Part shown: in pieces, positions 8,750-16,009 of the stretch | Layout of the letters: every line of letters starts with the position of its first letter | Position numbering within the stretch: the first letter of the stretch is position 1 | DNA from: an uncultured Mollicutes bacterium | GTDB taxonomy: Bacteria > Bacillota_I > Bacilli_A > ML615J-28 > CAG-313 | NCBI GenBank assembly: GCA_900548675.1 | Contig: URLJ01000021.1 | Location: 1-27,422 of the forward strand | Direction: 5' to 3' | DNA length: 27,422 nucleotides | Made by a program: the position numbers and the translations under genes | Notes under the pieces: model-generated | The model's database searches: none | The model's input: only the letters and a program-made list of their open reading frames with translations | Told to the model about the DNA's origin: nothing

Positions 8750-9580
8750 ATGAAAAAAACTATATTATTAATAACTTTGTTAACTCTTTTATCTATTGGA
8801 AGTTGCTACTATACCAATAAAATTTCTTTATCATCGAACGTAAATACAGCAGAAGTATATAAAACAATTTCGATAGATGCTAAGGCCGCAATAGCATATA
8901 ACATTTCAAAAGAAGAAATAATAGCTGGAAAAAATATTAATTGTCCGCTTTTAACGGCTAGTATTATTAAAATTTTAACTTGCATAACCGCAATTGAAAA
9001 TATTGATATCAATAAATATATATTAATTGATGAATGGATAACAAGCGCTGTCGGCTCAAAAATATATTTACAAAAAGGTGATTTTGTTTGTATTAAAGAC
9101 TTGTTATATGGATTAATTTTAGAAAGTGGTAATGATGCAGCACTCGCGTTATGTTATGCTTATAGTCCTAATCCAAACGACTTTATTCTTAAAATGCAAG
9201 AACTTGTAAATAAATTAAAATTAAAAAATACAATAATTAATAATCCATCAGGACTAGATGAACTTAACGAAAACTATAGTAGTTGTTATGATATGGCAAT
9301 TATAACAAAGTATGCGATGGGTAATAGTCTTTTTAGAGAAATTTTTGGAACTAAAAAATACAATGCGCAAGTGAACGAAAGAACATTATACTTTCATCAT
9401 AAACATCGTTTAGTACAAAATCTTCCTTGTGTTATCGGTGGAAAAACCGGATATACCAAAAAAGCTGGTAGAACGCTCGTCTCAGTTTTTAATAATAATG
9501 GTGAATTAATTATTGTAGTCACAATGCGAGCTTCTAATGATTGGCTCTTACATCAGGAGTTATCTCAATATGATGAATAA
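8750..9580 (+). CDS. Short D-alanyl-D-alanine carboxypeptidase (DacB/DacF-like, spore-associated)
   Basis: This serine D,D-carboxypeptidase (peptidase S11) trims peptidoglycan pentapeptides. All three active-site motifs are present: Ser71-x-x-Lys74 in TASIIKIL, Ser126-Gly127-Asn128 in LESGNDAA, and Lys232-Thr233-Gly234. At 276 residues it ends about 40 residues after KTG, so the C-terminal beta domain and membrane anchor of typical PBP5-like proteins are missing. The N-terminus is a signal peptide ending IGSC with Cys19, a plausible lipobox, so lipid anchoring may replace the missing tail. It overlaps spmA, and dacB-spmA-spmB is the Bacillus operon made in the mother cell to set cortex cross-linking; the neighbourhood therefore suggests a DacB role. 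The ribosome binding site is AGGTG at 8738-8742. Confidence 0.88.
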   Translation: MKKTILLITLLTLLSIGSCYYTNKISLSSNVNTAEVYKTISIDAKAAIAYNISKEEIIAGKNINCPLLTASIIKILTCITAIENIDINKYILIDEWITSAVGSKIYLQKGDFVCIKDLLYGLILESGNDAALALCYAYSPNPNDFILKMQELVNKLKLKNTIINNPSGLDELNENYSSCYDMAIITKYAMGNSLFREIFGTKKYNAQVNERTLYFHHKHRLVQNLPCVIGGKTGYTKKAGRTLVSVFNNNGELIIVVTMRASNDWLLHQELSQYDE

Positions 9581-10163
9581 AATATGGGTTTTGTTAATTT
9601 TCATTGGCGTATGTTCAAGCATACTAATGGGAAATTTTACAAATATGGGTAATATAATGCTAGAAAGTACCAAAGATGCGTTTCAAGTCTTTTTGAATCT
9701 AGCATTATTGACATGTTTTTTTTCAGGTATTTTCAATATCGGAGTGGAAAGTGGATTAATAGATATACTAACTTGTACTTTTGAAAAACCATTGCGTTTT
9801 ATATTTGATGATAATTTAACTGCTGAAGAATTACGAAAAGTTACCGCAAATTTTTCAGCAAATTTTTTAGGAATTTCCCAAGCAGCCACTCCTCTTGGGC
9901 TAGAGGCAATTGCAGAGATGAATAGAAATAATGTTCATAAAGATATTGCTTCTCGCAATGAAATAATTTTAGTTCTTATAAATGCTTCGGCACCATCTAT
10001 TATTCCGACTACTATCTATGGGCTTAGAGCTTTGGCTAAAGCAAAAACTCCTTTAATTCTTACCTTCTTAATGATATTTTTATCTTTTTTTTCTTGCTTT
10101 GTAGCTATTTGTTTAGAACGACTTTTTTATAAAAGATCCCTAAGAAAAGGTGCAAAGAAATGA
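9570..10163 (+). CDS. spmA: Spore maturation protein A
   Basis: SpmA and SpmB are membrane proteins with nucleoside-recognition Gate domains that are needed for dehydration of the spore core in Bacillus. The protein begins MMNKIWVLLIFIGVCSS, as SpmA proteins do, and has several membrane segments, including the one around NFLGISQAATPLGLEA, a conserved SpmA signature. I place the start at the ATG at 9570 (197 residues, family length about 196) because AGGAGT at 9555-9560 is correctly spaced; a start at 9537 would add 11 residues without a ribosome binding site. The first 11 bases overlap the carboxypeptidase gene, and the stop overlaps spmB by ATGA. Confidence 0.93.
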   Translation: MMNKIWVLLIFIGVCSSILMGNFTNMGNIMLESTKDAFQVFLNLALLTCFFSGIFNIGVESGLIDILTCTFEKPLRFIFDDNLTAEELRKVTANFSANFLGISQAATPLGLEAIAEMNRNNVHKDIASRNEIILVLINASAPSIIPTTIYGLRALAKAKTPLILTFLMIFLSFFSCFVAICLERLFYKRSLRKGAKK

Positions 10164-10657
10164 TAGTTATCCCTATATACATAACTTTTATAATTCTATA
10201 TGGTTTTTTTAAAAAAAAGGATTGTTTCGATTTGTTTTATGATGGGGCATTAAATGGTGTAAAAACATCATTAAAACTTTTTCCTACGATTTTAGCGTTA
10301 GTTTTTAGCGTGAATGTACTTGCTAAAAGTGGTTTTATTGAATTAATAGCAAAAATTATACACTTCAAAAAAATTCCTATCGAAATATTCATTCAAGCCC
10401 TTTTAAGACCAATATCGGCTAACTCTTCATTACTTATGATGAATACAATTTATCAGAAATATGGTGCCGATTCACAAACTGGAAATATTGCGACATTAAT
10501 TCAAGGATGTAGTGACACTACTATTTATGTACTCACTGTGTATTTTGGCTTTATAAAAATAAAAAATACCAAATACGCCTTAAAAGTTGGATTATTGACA
10601 GATTTAATAACTTTTACAACTGCAATAATTCTTGGGTATTTATTTTTTAAAAAGTAA
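10160..10657 (+). CDS. spmB: Spore maturation protein B
   Basis: This 165-residue polytopic membrane protein partners SpmA. Recognisable parts are the N-terminal IPIYITFIILYGFFKKKDCFDLFYDGA and the conserved segment RPISANSSLLMMNTIYQKYGADSQTG, which corresponds to the Gate-domain loop of SpmB, followed by QGCSDTTIYVLTVYFG. It overlaps spmA by four bases (ATGA), indicating tight cotranslation. It is slightly shorter than the Bacillus protein (about 178). As in Bacillus, the next gene is the RluB pseudouridine synthase. Confidence 0.93.
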   Translation: MIVIPIYITFIILYGFFKKKDCFDLFYDGALNGVKTSLKLFPTILALVFSVNVLAKSGFIELIAKIIHFKKIPIEIFIQALLRPISANSSLLMMNTIYQKYGADSQTGNIATLIQGCSDTTIYVLTVYFGFIKIKNTKYALKVGLLTDLITFTTAIILGYLFFKK

Positions 10658-10727
10658 AAATGCTGTTTTTTTTTATAAATTAATTTATAATATTTGTAGT
10701 AATAATTAATAAGAAAAGAGAACTAGT

Positions 10728-11540
10728 ATGAACAATGAAGCAATGCAAAGAGAAATAAAAAATGGCGAAAGACTACAAAAACGACTTGTTGCAGCAGGTG
10801 TGGCTTCACGAAGAAAAGCTGAAGAGTTGATTCGCGATGGCCGTGTAAAAGTAGATAATGTTATAATAACTGAAATGGGATATATTGTATCGCCAAAAGC
10901 CGAAATAAAAGTGGATAATGTTGTAATTAATAAGGAATTAAAAAAATACTACTGTATGAATAAACCACGAAGCGTCATTTCTAGTGTTAGCGATGATAAA
11001 GGTCGCAAAACAATTATCGACATTATTCCTGATAAACTAAAAACTGAACGGCTATTCCCAGTAGGAAGACTTGATTATGACACTAAAGGCATCATTTTAA
11101 TTACTAATGATGGCGAATTTATGAATGCCTTAGTAGGACCAAAAAGCGGTATTCAAAAAGAATATTTAGTAAGAGTTGAAGGGGTAATAAAAAAAGAAGA
11201 ACTAATACCTTTTGAAAAAGGTCTAACCATTAAAGGCCAAAAATATTTACCTGCTTTAACCCTAATTGAATCCGTCGATTATAAAAATAAATCATCACTC
11301 GTACGCATTATTATAACAGAAGGGAAGTACCATCAAGTAAAAGAGATGTTCGCTGCTATCAACCATCCTGTAAAGCGTATGAATAGAATTAGATTTGGTA
11401 ATATAACCATTGAAGGCTTAAAAGAAGGCGAAATTAGATCTTTAACACCACATGAAGTAAAAGTCTTAATTGAATTATCCAAACATGATAAAGTACTAAA
11501 ATCTGTTAAAAATGAAATAAAAAATTGTCGTAAATATTAG
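10728..11540 (+). CDS. rluB: 23S rRNA pseudouridine synthase (RluB family)
   Basis: This enzyme isomerises a uridine in the peptidyl-transferase region of 23S rRNA. An N-terminal S4 RNA-binding domain (ERLQKRLVAAGVASRRKAEEL, about 14-35 onward) is followed by the catalytic RsuA/RluB domain with the active-site Asp116 in FPVGRLDYDTKGI and the later GKYHQVKEMFAAINHPVKR motif. The chosen ATG adds about 12 residues ahead of the usual S4 start; a second ATG at 10743 is possible but has no better ribosome binding site. The position after spmB matches Bacillus. The preceding gap holds a T run and a -10-like TATAAT (10686-10691) without a good -35, so an internal promoter is possible. Confidence 0.93.
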   Translation: MNNEAMQREIKNGERLQKRLVAAGVASRRKAEELIRDGRVKVDNVIITEMGYIVSPKAEIKVDNVVINKELKKYYCMNKPRSVISSVSDDKGRKTIIDIIPDKLKTERLFPVGRLDYDTKGIILITNDGEFMNALVGPKSGIQKEYLVRVEGVIKKEELIPFEKGLTIKGQKYLPALTLIESVDYKNKSSLVRIIITEGKYHQVKEMFAAINHPVKRMNRIRFGNITIEGLKEGEIRSLTPHEVKVLIELSKHDKVLKSVKNEIKNCRKY

Positions 11541-11549
11541 GAGTAAAAC

Positions 11550-12500
11550 ATGTATAGATTTAACGTAGAATGGGATATTTTGGAGTTTTTAAACAAATAT
11601 AGCTCAAATATTCTTACGATACTATTTTGGACGATATCACTTTTGGGCGGAGGAGAATTTACTCTTTTAATAATTCTTATTTTATATTATTGTTATGATA
11701 AAGAAAAAGCTGAAAAAATAGCCTTCGCAAGCATTTTCGCTATGTTAACCAATGGAGTTATAAAAAACTTTGCGAACGCCACTAGACCTTTTGAAGGCGC
11801 AAACGGAAAAGAAGAACTTAGAAAGCTAAATGGTAATAGAAAAGGCAAATTATCATCAATTATAAATCATCTTGATGATGGAGCCACAGGACCATCTTTT
11901 CCAAGTGGACATAGTCAAAATACAGGAAGTCTTTTTACATCATTGAACTTTTATTTTAGAAAAAAATGGATACTTATCATCTCCATCTTTATGATGATTT
12001 TAATCCCAGTGTCACGTTTATACTTAGGCGTGCACTTTCCAAGTGATGTTGTTGTAGGACTTACCTTAGGTGTGTTGATAGCCATTGCTTCATACTATTT
12101 AATAAAACTATTCGAAAAGAAAAATATTAATATTTATTATCTTTATGCGACTACAGCTGTTATATTTCTACCATTCTTATTTGTTTTTTATAAAAGTCCT
12201 AAAGCAGCTGATTTTTTCAAAACTTATGGGCTATTTATTGGATTCTTTTTAGGAACAATAATTGAAAAGAAATTTATCAATTTCACAACCGACGTATCCT
12301 TATATAAAAAAGGATTACGTTTACTCATTAGCGTCTGTTTACTACTTGTGATGAAGGAAAATCTAAAAGTAATTTTTAATTCAATATCTTGGGATAACAA
12401 TATTTTAGGAATGATCCGTTATAGTTTAACAATTTTTTCAGTAATAGGCTTTTTACCATTTTTATTTACTAGGAAGAAATATTATGAAAAAAAATATTAA
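11550..12500 (+). CDS. PAP2-family membrane phosphatase
   Basis: This polytopic membrane protein of 316 residues carries the three PAP2 phosphatase motifs: K-x6-RP at Lys72 to Pro80 (KNFANATRP), PSGH at 118-121, and SR-x5-H-x3-D at 155-166 (SRLYLGVHFPSD). The catalytic histidines are therefore present. Family members dephosphorylate phosphatidic acid, phosphatidylglycerol phosphate or undecaprenyl diphosphate at the outer face of the membrane; which substrate is used cannot be told. A region of further membrane segments follows the catalytic core (about 190-310). The ribosome binding site TAGGAG overlaps the rluB stop, so the genes are cotranscribed, and its end overlaps queH by 17 bases. Confidence 0.9.
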   Translation: MYRFNVEWDILEFLNKYSSNILTILFWTISLLGGGEFTLLIILILYYCYDKEKAEKIAFASIFAMLTNGVIKNFANATRPFEGANGKEELRKLNGNRKGKLSSIINHLDDGATGPSFPSGHSQNTGSLFTSLNFYFRKKWILIISIFMMILIPVSRLYLGVHFPSDVVVGLTLGVLIAIASYYLIKLFEKKNINIYYLYATTAVIFLPFLFVFYKSPKAADFFKTYGLFIGFFLGTIIEKKFINFTTDVSLYKKGLRLLISVCLLLVMKENLKVIFNSISWDNNILGMIRYSLTIFSVIGFLPFLFTRKKYYEKKY

Positions 12501-13191
12501 TATTGAAAACATCCTTTCTAAGAGCGATTTAGACACATATCTCACTGAAAATAAAAATTCAAACGCTAAGAGAAGGGTTTTACTCCACAGTTGTTGCGGA
12601 CCTTGTAGTAGTTATTGTATTAATTATTTGTTAGAAGGTTTTGAAATTGATGTATTCTACAGCAATTCCAATATCGATACAGAAGAAGAATTTATGAAAC
12701 GCTTAAAAAATCAGGAAAAGGTTTTAGGTTATTTCAACAAAAAAAACATAAATCTAAGCGATTTCGAAATAAATTATCCTAGTTCACCAATTAATCTAAT
12801 CGTTGACAAATATGAGCCTACTGAATACTATCAAACCGTTAAAGGTTATGAAAATTTAAAGGAGCGTTCAAAAAGATGTTATTTGTGCTATTATTTTCGT
12901 TTAGAAAAAACAGCTAAATATGCTAAAGAGCATCATTACGATGCCTTTACCACAACACTATCTGTTAGCCCCTATAAAAATAGTGATTGGTTGAATGAAA
13001 TAGGCTTTACTCTATCTAAAAAGTATCAAATTCCTTTCATTTACACTAATTTCAAGAAAAATGAAGGATATAAAAAATCAATTATATTATCAAAATATTT
13101 TGACTTATATCGCCAACATTATTGTGGATGCGAGTATTCCAAAAGAGAAACTGAAGATATTATTGATGAAATTAAAAGCACTCAAAGATAG
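12484..13191 (+). CDS. queH: Epoxyqueuosine reductase QueH
   Basis: QueH (formerly DUF208) performs the last step of queuosine synthesis, reduction of epoxyqueuosine in tRNA, and is unrelated to the cobalamin enzyme QueG. This 235-residue protein shows the family signature: the vicinal pair Cys37-Cys38 in LLHSCCGPCSS, the second pair Cys132-x-x-Cys135 in RCYLCYYFRL that completes the iron-sulfur site, the TTTLSVSPYKN segment, and a C-terminal CGCEYS (Cys214, Cys216). AGGA at 12471-12474 serves as ribosome binding site within the end of the PAP2 gene. No preQ1 riboswitch is seen nearby. The last codons form half of the terminator stem. Confidence 0.95.
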   Translation: MKKNINIENILSKSDLDTYLTENKNSNAKRRVLLHSCCGPCSSYCINYLLEGFEIDVFYSNSNIDTEEEFMKRLKNQEKVLGYFNKKNINLSDFEINYPSSPINLIVDKYEPTEYYQTVKGYENLKERSKRCYLCYYFRLEKTAKYAKEHHYDAFTTTLSVSPYKNSDWLNEIGFTLSKKYQIPFIYTNFKKNEGYKKSIILSKYFDLYRQHYCGCEYSKRETEDIIDEIKSTQR

Positions 13192-13211
13192 CATAAATGA
13201 GTGCTTTTTTT
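13174..13211 (+). terminator. Rho-independent terminator at the queH 3' end
   Basis: Perfect 11-bp arms AAAAGCACTCA (13174-13184) and TGAGTGCTTTT (13198-13208) followed by further T to 13211. The queH stop lies in the loop. The T run merges with the -35 box of the next promoter. Confidence 0.9.
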
Positions 13212-13238
13212 GCTTATTTTTAAGTAATTTGCTATAAT
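13210..13238 (+). promoter_or_regulatory. Extended -10 sigma-A promoter of the Fic-like gene
   Basis: -35 TTGCTT at 13210-13215, 17-bp spacer, -10 TATAAT at 13233-13238 preceded by TGC (extended -10). The ribosome binding site AGAGGTGG ends at 13261, four bases before the ATG. Confidence 0.8.
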
Positions 13239-13264
13239 TATTATAAATATCGAAGAGGTGGAAC

Positions 13265-14302
13265 ATGAGTAATTTCAGTAATCTTAATCAATACATTTTG
13301 CCTACGGACATCCTAATGGATATGCTAAATACATATAAATATTTAGGATGTAATAAAATATATAAAGAAAAACTTTCAAATAACTACGATGTTATTTTGG
13401 GACAAACATTAGAGAGAGATACCTATTTTTTAGCATTAATCATGGGAATTGATATAACAGATACTAGAATGCGCCTATTAATTACCAAAAACTCAACACC
13501 ACGCACAAAGGATGAGCAGGTTGTTAGTAAGTTAAAAGATGTATTATTTACCATACGAAAATCTGCAAAACTTTATTCATTTAATTCGAGCGACCTTCTA
13601 TCTATGATCAATACAATTTATGGAAAAAACTACGCTGCTTTCAAACCCGATGTTATTAAAGGTGATAGAAAAAAACAAATTGCAAGTAGAAGTTTAAGAC
13701 ATTTATTTGATGCAACAATCGATGAATACAACCTATATTTTGAGAAAAACAAATATGAACATATTTTTTTATCCCTCATGAATTATGTTGAAATTACAAA
13801 TTTGAACGTTTTTACAGCTGGAAATAAGCTTATATCGTTACTAGCTCTATATTATATGATATTACGTTCCGATGTCGACTGTTTTTTATACGTTAGTTTT
13901 TTTGAAATATTTCACGACTATGAAAAAGAATTTAATCAAGAAAGAATAAACGCCAGCATTAATTATCACGAAGGATACATTCAATTATTTGGTTTAACTC
14001 GATTAACATTTAAAATAATTGAAGAAGGTTACAAAAAATTAGATCAGATTACTAAAGAGTATTTTTATGAAGAAAAATTCAATAAGAGCGATAATGTCGA
14101 AAACACTATAAGAAAACTTCCAAGTATTTTCACAAAAGACGACATTAGAGCGGTCCACCCTTATGTTAGCGAAGCAACTATTAACCGCGTTTTAAACAAA
14201 TTAAAAGATGATGACTACATAAGACCTTTATCAAAAGGACGTAGTGCTAGATGGATTAAAACAAATACGAGAAAAGAATTTATAGATAATATCGTTGATT
14301 AA
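13265..14302 (+). CDS. Putative catalytically inactive Fic-fold protein with C-terminal winged helix
   Basis: This 345-residue soluble protein has no intact enzyme motif, but its layout follows Fic proteins. Residues about 165-200 (FLSLMNYVEITNLNVFTAG and NKLISLLALYYMIL) align with the Fic active-site helix-loop-helix, whose normal motif is HPFxxGNGR followed by a helix. Here the motif is Asn181-Val-Phe-x-x-Gly-Asn-Lys-Leu: Phe183, Gly186 and Asn187 are kept, but the catalytic His is Asn and the Arg that binds phosphate is Leu. A later segment (YVSFFEIFHDYEKEF, 209-223) resembles the helix after the Fic core. Residues about 282-335 (FTKDDIRAVHPYVSEATINR to SARWIK) read as a winged helix, a common C-terminal fusion in Fic proteins. 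AMP transfer is unlikely; a DNA- or partner-binding role is inferred. Cotranscribed with the PHP gene 11 bases downstream. Confidence 0.55.
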   Translation: MSNFSNLNQYILPTDILMDMLNTYKYLGCNKIYKEKLSNNYDVILGQTLERDTYFLALIMGIDITDTRMRLLITKNSTPRTKDEQVVSKLKDVLFTIRKSAKLYSFNSSDLLSMINTIYGKNYAAFKPDVIKGDRKKQIASRSLRHLFDATIDEYNLYFEKNKYEHIFLSLMNYVEITNLNVFTAGNKLISLLALYYMILRSDVDCFLYVSFFEIFHDYEKEFNQERINASINYHEGYIQLFGLTRLTFKIIEEGYKKLDQITKEYFYEEKFNKSDNVENTIRKLPSIFTKDDIRAVHPYVSEATINRVLNKLKDDDYIRPLSKGRSARWIKTNTRKEFIDNIVD

Positions 14303-14313
14303 AGAGGTTTCTA

Positions 14314-15117
14314 ATGAAAATAAATCACAACCACCATACACACATTTATCTTTGTAAACATGCTCTAGGGACTCCAGAAGATTACATAAAACGCGCTATC
14401 ACATTAGGATACGAGACAATCGCGATAACTGATCATGGACCGCTGACAGAGGAATTAAAGAAACAATTTTCCTCGAGAAGAATGTCTTTTGAACAATATG
14501 AAGAGCTTTACAAGCCCCTCCTAGAAAAGGCGAAACATGAATATACAACTATAAATGTTTTGAGCGGCGTAGAAATCGAATATTACGACGAAATGCTTGA
14601 GGTTTACCCATATTATTTAAAAGATATGAATTTTCTTATTCTTGGTCAACATAACATTCAAGATGAGAATGGTAACTTTAAGGACATTTATGGTAACGCT
14701 AAAGATGAAGACATAATAGAATATAAACGTCGCGTGCTAAAAGGGTTAGATACAGGTTATTTCAAAATATTAGCTCATCCTGACATTTTTATGTTTTCTT
14801 ATAAAAAGTGGAATGAACTAACAGAAAAAATAAGCAAGGAAATAATAGCAAAAGCATATGAGAAAAATTGTATCCTCGAAATTAATGCCAATGGTATTAG
14901 AAGAGGTATAACTTTTAAAAATGAAATTGGAGAAGAAGTGTATTTATACCCACGTATAGAATTTTGGCGTTTAGTGGCAGAATTTCAAAAAGAACATGAT
15001 TTAAAAGTAATGGTTAACGATGACTGTCACCAACCACTATTTCTATGCGATGAATCAACAAAAGAAGCTTACAAATTTGCAGAAAAATTAAAAATAAAGT
15101 TAGTAGATCACTTTTAA
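14314..15117 (+). CDS. PHP-domain phosphoesterase (histidinol-phosphatase-like)
   Basis: This 267-residue protein is a PHP (polymerase and histidinol phosphatase) metal-dependent phosphoesterase. Metal-ligand motifs are visible in order: HxH at His8/His10 (NHHTHIYLCKH), ITDHGP, the GVEIEYYDE glutamate, LGQHNI, LAHPD, and a C-terminal NDDCH. The arrangement resembles HisJ/HisK histidinol phosphatases, but no other histidine-synthesis gene is present, so the substrate may be another phosphate ester. AGAGGT directly after the preceding stop provides the ribosome binding site, so it belongs to the unit with the Fic-like gene. A strong terminator follows after about 75 bases. Confidence 0.85.
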   Translation: MKINHNHHTHIYLCKHALGTPEDYIKRAITLGYETIAITDHGPLTEELKKQFSSRRMSFEQYEELYKPLLEKAKHEYTTINVLSGVEIEYYDEMLEVYPYYLKDMNFLILGQHNIQDENGNFKDIYGNAKDEDIIEYKRRVLKGLDTGYFKILAHPDIFMFSYKKWNELTEKISKEIIAKAYEKNCILEINANGIRRGITFKNEIGEEVYLYPRIEFWRLVAEFQKEHDLKVMVNDDCHQPLFLCDESTKEAYKFAEKLKIKLVDHF

Positions 15118-15191
15118 AACAGTTCCTAGAAAAAATGTAATACAATTATTAACATAAATAAATTTCAACCTCTCAAAAGAGGGATAATAAC

Positions 15192-15245
15192 AACACATTA
15201 GATGACAATCAATATTTTGCATTGATTAATCTAATGTGTTTTTTT
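15192..15245 (+). terminator. Strong Rho-independent terminator after the PHP gene
   Basis: Outer 12-bp perfect arms AACACATTAGAT (15192-15203) and ATCTAATGTGTT (15229-15240) continue inward into AATCAAT (15207-15213) and ATTGATT (15221-15227), ending in seven T. A small separate hairpin CCTCT/AGAGG lies at 15169-15182 in the 3' untranslated region. Confidence 0.93.
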
Positions 15246-15252
15246 GTAATTT

Positions 15253-15307
15253 AGTGTTCTTAAAAAAGGCTTAAAAATAGCCTAAATTCACATTTTTTAA
15301 AAACACT
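15253..15307. repeat. Long imperfect inverted repeat
   Basis: Arms 15253-15267 (AGTGTTCTTAAAAAA) and 15293-15307 (TTTTTTAAAAACACT) pair at 14 of 15 positions (one C/A mismatch). Inside, GGCT (15268-15271) and AGCC (15279-15282) form a smaller stem. No T run follows on either strand, so it does not look like a normal terminator. Confidence 0.6.
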
Positions 15308-15439
15308 AGTAATTATTCAAATGAAGAAGAAAAACGCATTGAAGACGAAAAAGGGCAGCAATGTGGAAATGTTGATAAGTATAGGATGAATTTACCACTT
15401 TTTGTTTTTCTAAAAGAAAATAAACTATATCAAAAATAA
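15281..15439 (+). pseudogene. Startless open frame, possible gene remnant
   Basis: A frame of 52 codons runs from just after a TAG (15278-15280) to TAA at 15437-15439. It has no ATG before codon 36 and no ribosome binding site. The middle is charged (SNEEEKRIEDEKG) and the end reads NLPLFVFLKENKLYQK, which looks more like protein than random AT-rich sequence. It could be the tail of a decayed gene or chance. Confidence 0.2.
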
Positions 15440-15455
15440 AAAAATGATATAGTTT
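15422..15455. repeat. Perfect 11-bp inverted repeat
   Basis: AAACTATATCA (15422-15432) and TGATATAGTTT (15445-15455) flank a 12-base A-rich loop. On the minus strand it is followed by a T-rich stretch (ATTTTCTTTT), so it could act as a weak minus-strand terminator; no gene feeding into it was recognised. Confidence 0.5.
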
Positions 15456-15963
15456 AAAATAGAAAAAGATGTCGAATTATGAAAATAAATGTATAAAAAT
15501 GTGAGAAAGTATTTCTTTAAAGTTAAAAAATGTGTTTTATATTATTTGTTTTTACTTCCTATAATATATATTATGTTAACTTGCAAAAAACAAAGGCAAT
15601 AAGCCAATAAATATATTAAATTAGTGATTGTTGATAACTATAAGTAAATACACTTTTTATAGCTATATTTAAAACAACCTTTATATTTTTAAAATTAATT
15701 TTTATTCTCTTACACAAGCATATTTTTTATTTAATTGCTTTAAATTAATTCTTAATTATAGTGCCAAAATTTTGCATTTTTCGCGTTTTTATCTTTCATT
15801 CAAATAAATATACGTTTTCGTTAAAAACGCATTTTTGCCATGTTTTTAGCTTTTTTTACTTTATGAAGCCCTTCTGTGGGCGTTTGAGTTTTTAAAACAC
15901 GAATATTTACCTTTCATCGTTTTCCAAGACGCCTTATAAAACTTTTATCTTACAATATTTAGT

Positions 15964-16009
15964 TAAAAATAAAACACCAAGCTATAAATCTAGCTTGGTG
16001 TATTTTTTT
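15964..16009 (-). terminator. Bidirectional Rho-independent terminator
   Basis: Perfect 11-bp stem ACACCAAGCTA (15974-15984) and TAGCTTGGTGT (15991-16001). On the minus strand it is followed by TTTTATTTTT, which ends the long lepA-to-hydrolase unit. The plus side also has a run of T (16003-16009). Confidence 0.92.

Larger units (their letters stand above)
15246..15963. other. AT-rich convergence zone without a clear gene
   Basis: About 720 bases separate the plus-strand terminator from the minus-strand one. No frame has both a start and a good ribosome binding site. It contains several inverted repeats: 15253-15307 (imperfect, 14 of 15 pairs), 15422-15455 (perfect 11 bp, A-rich loop), a 14-base palindrome ATAATATATATTAT at 15561-15574, GCGTTTTTA/TAAAAACGC at 15783-15791 and 15822-15830, and GCCC/GGGC at 15868-15881. 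A startless open frame lies at 15281-15439. The composition is richer in A and T than the flanking genes, consistent with decayed or non-coding sequence. Confidence 0.6.

Noticed and set aside
12400..12484. PreQ1 riboswitch for queH
   Set aside because: queH starts inside the preceding gene and no preQ1 aptamer core is visible.
15551..15590. Minus-strand promoter for a small RNA ending at the 15422-15455 repeat
   Set aside because: TTGCAA is present but no -10 box at 16-18 bp spacing matches well; the AT palindrome there makes chance matches likely.
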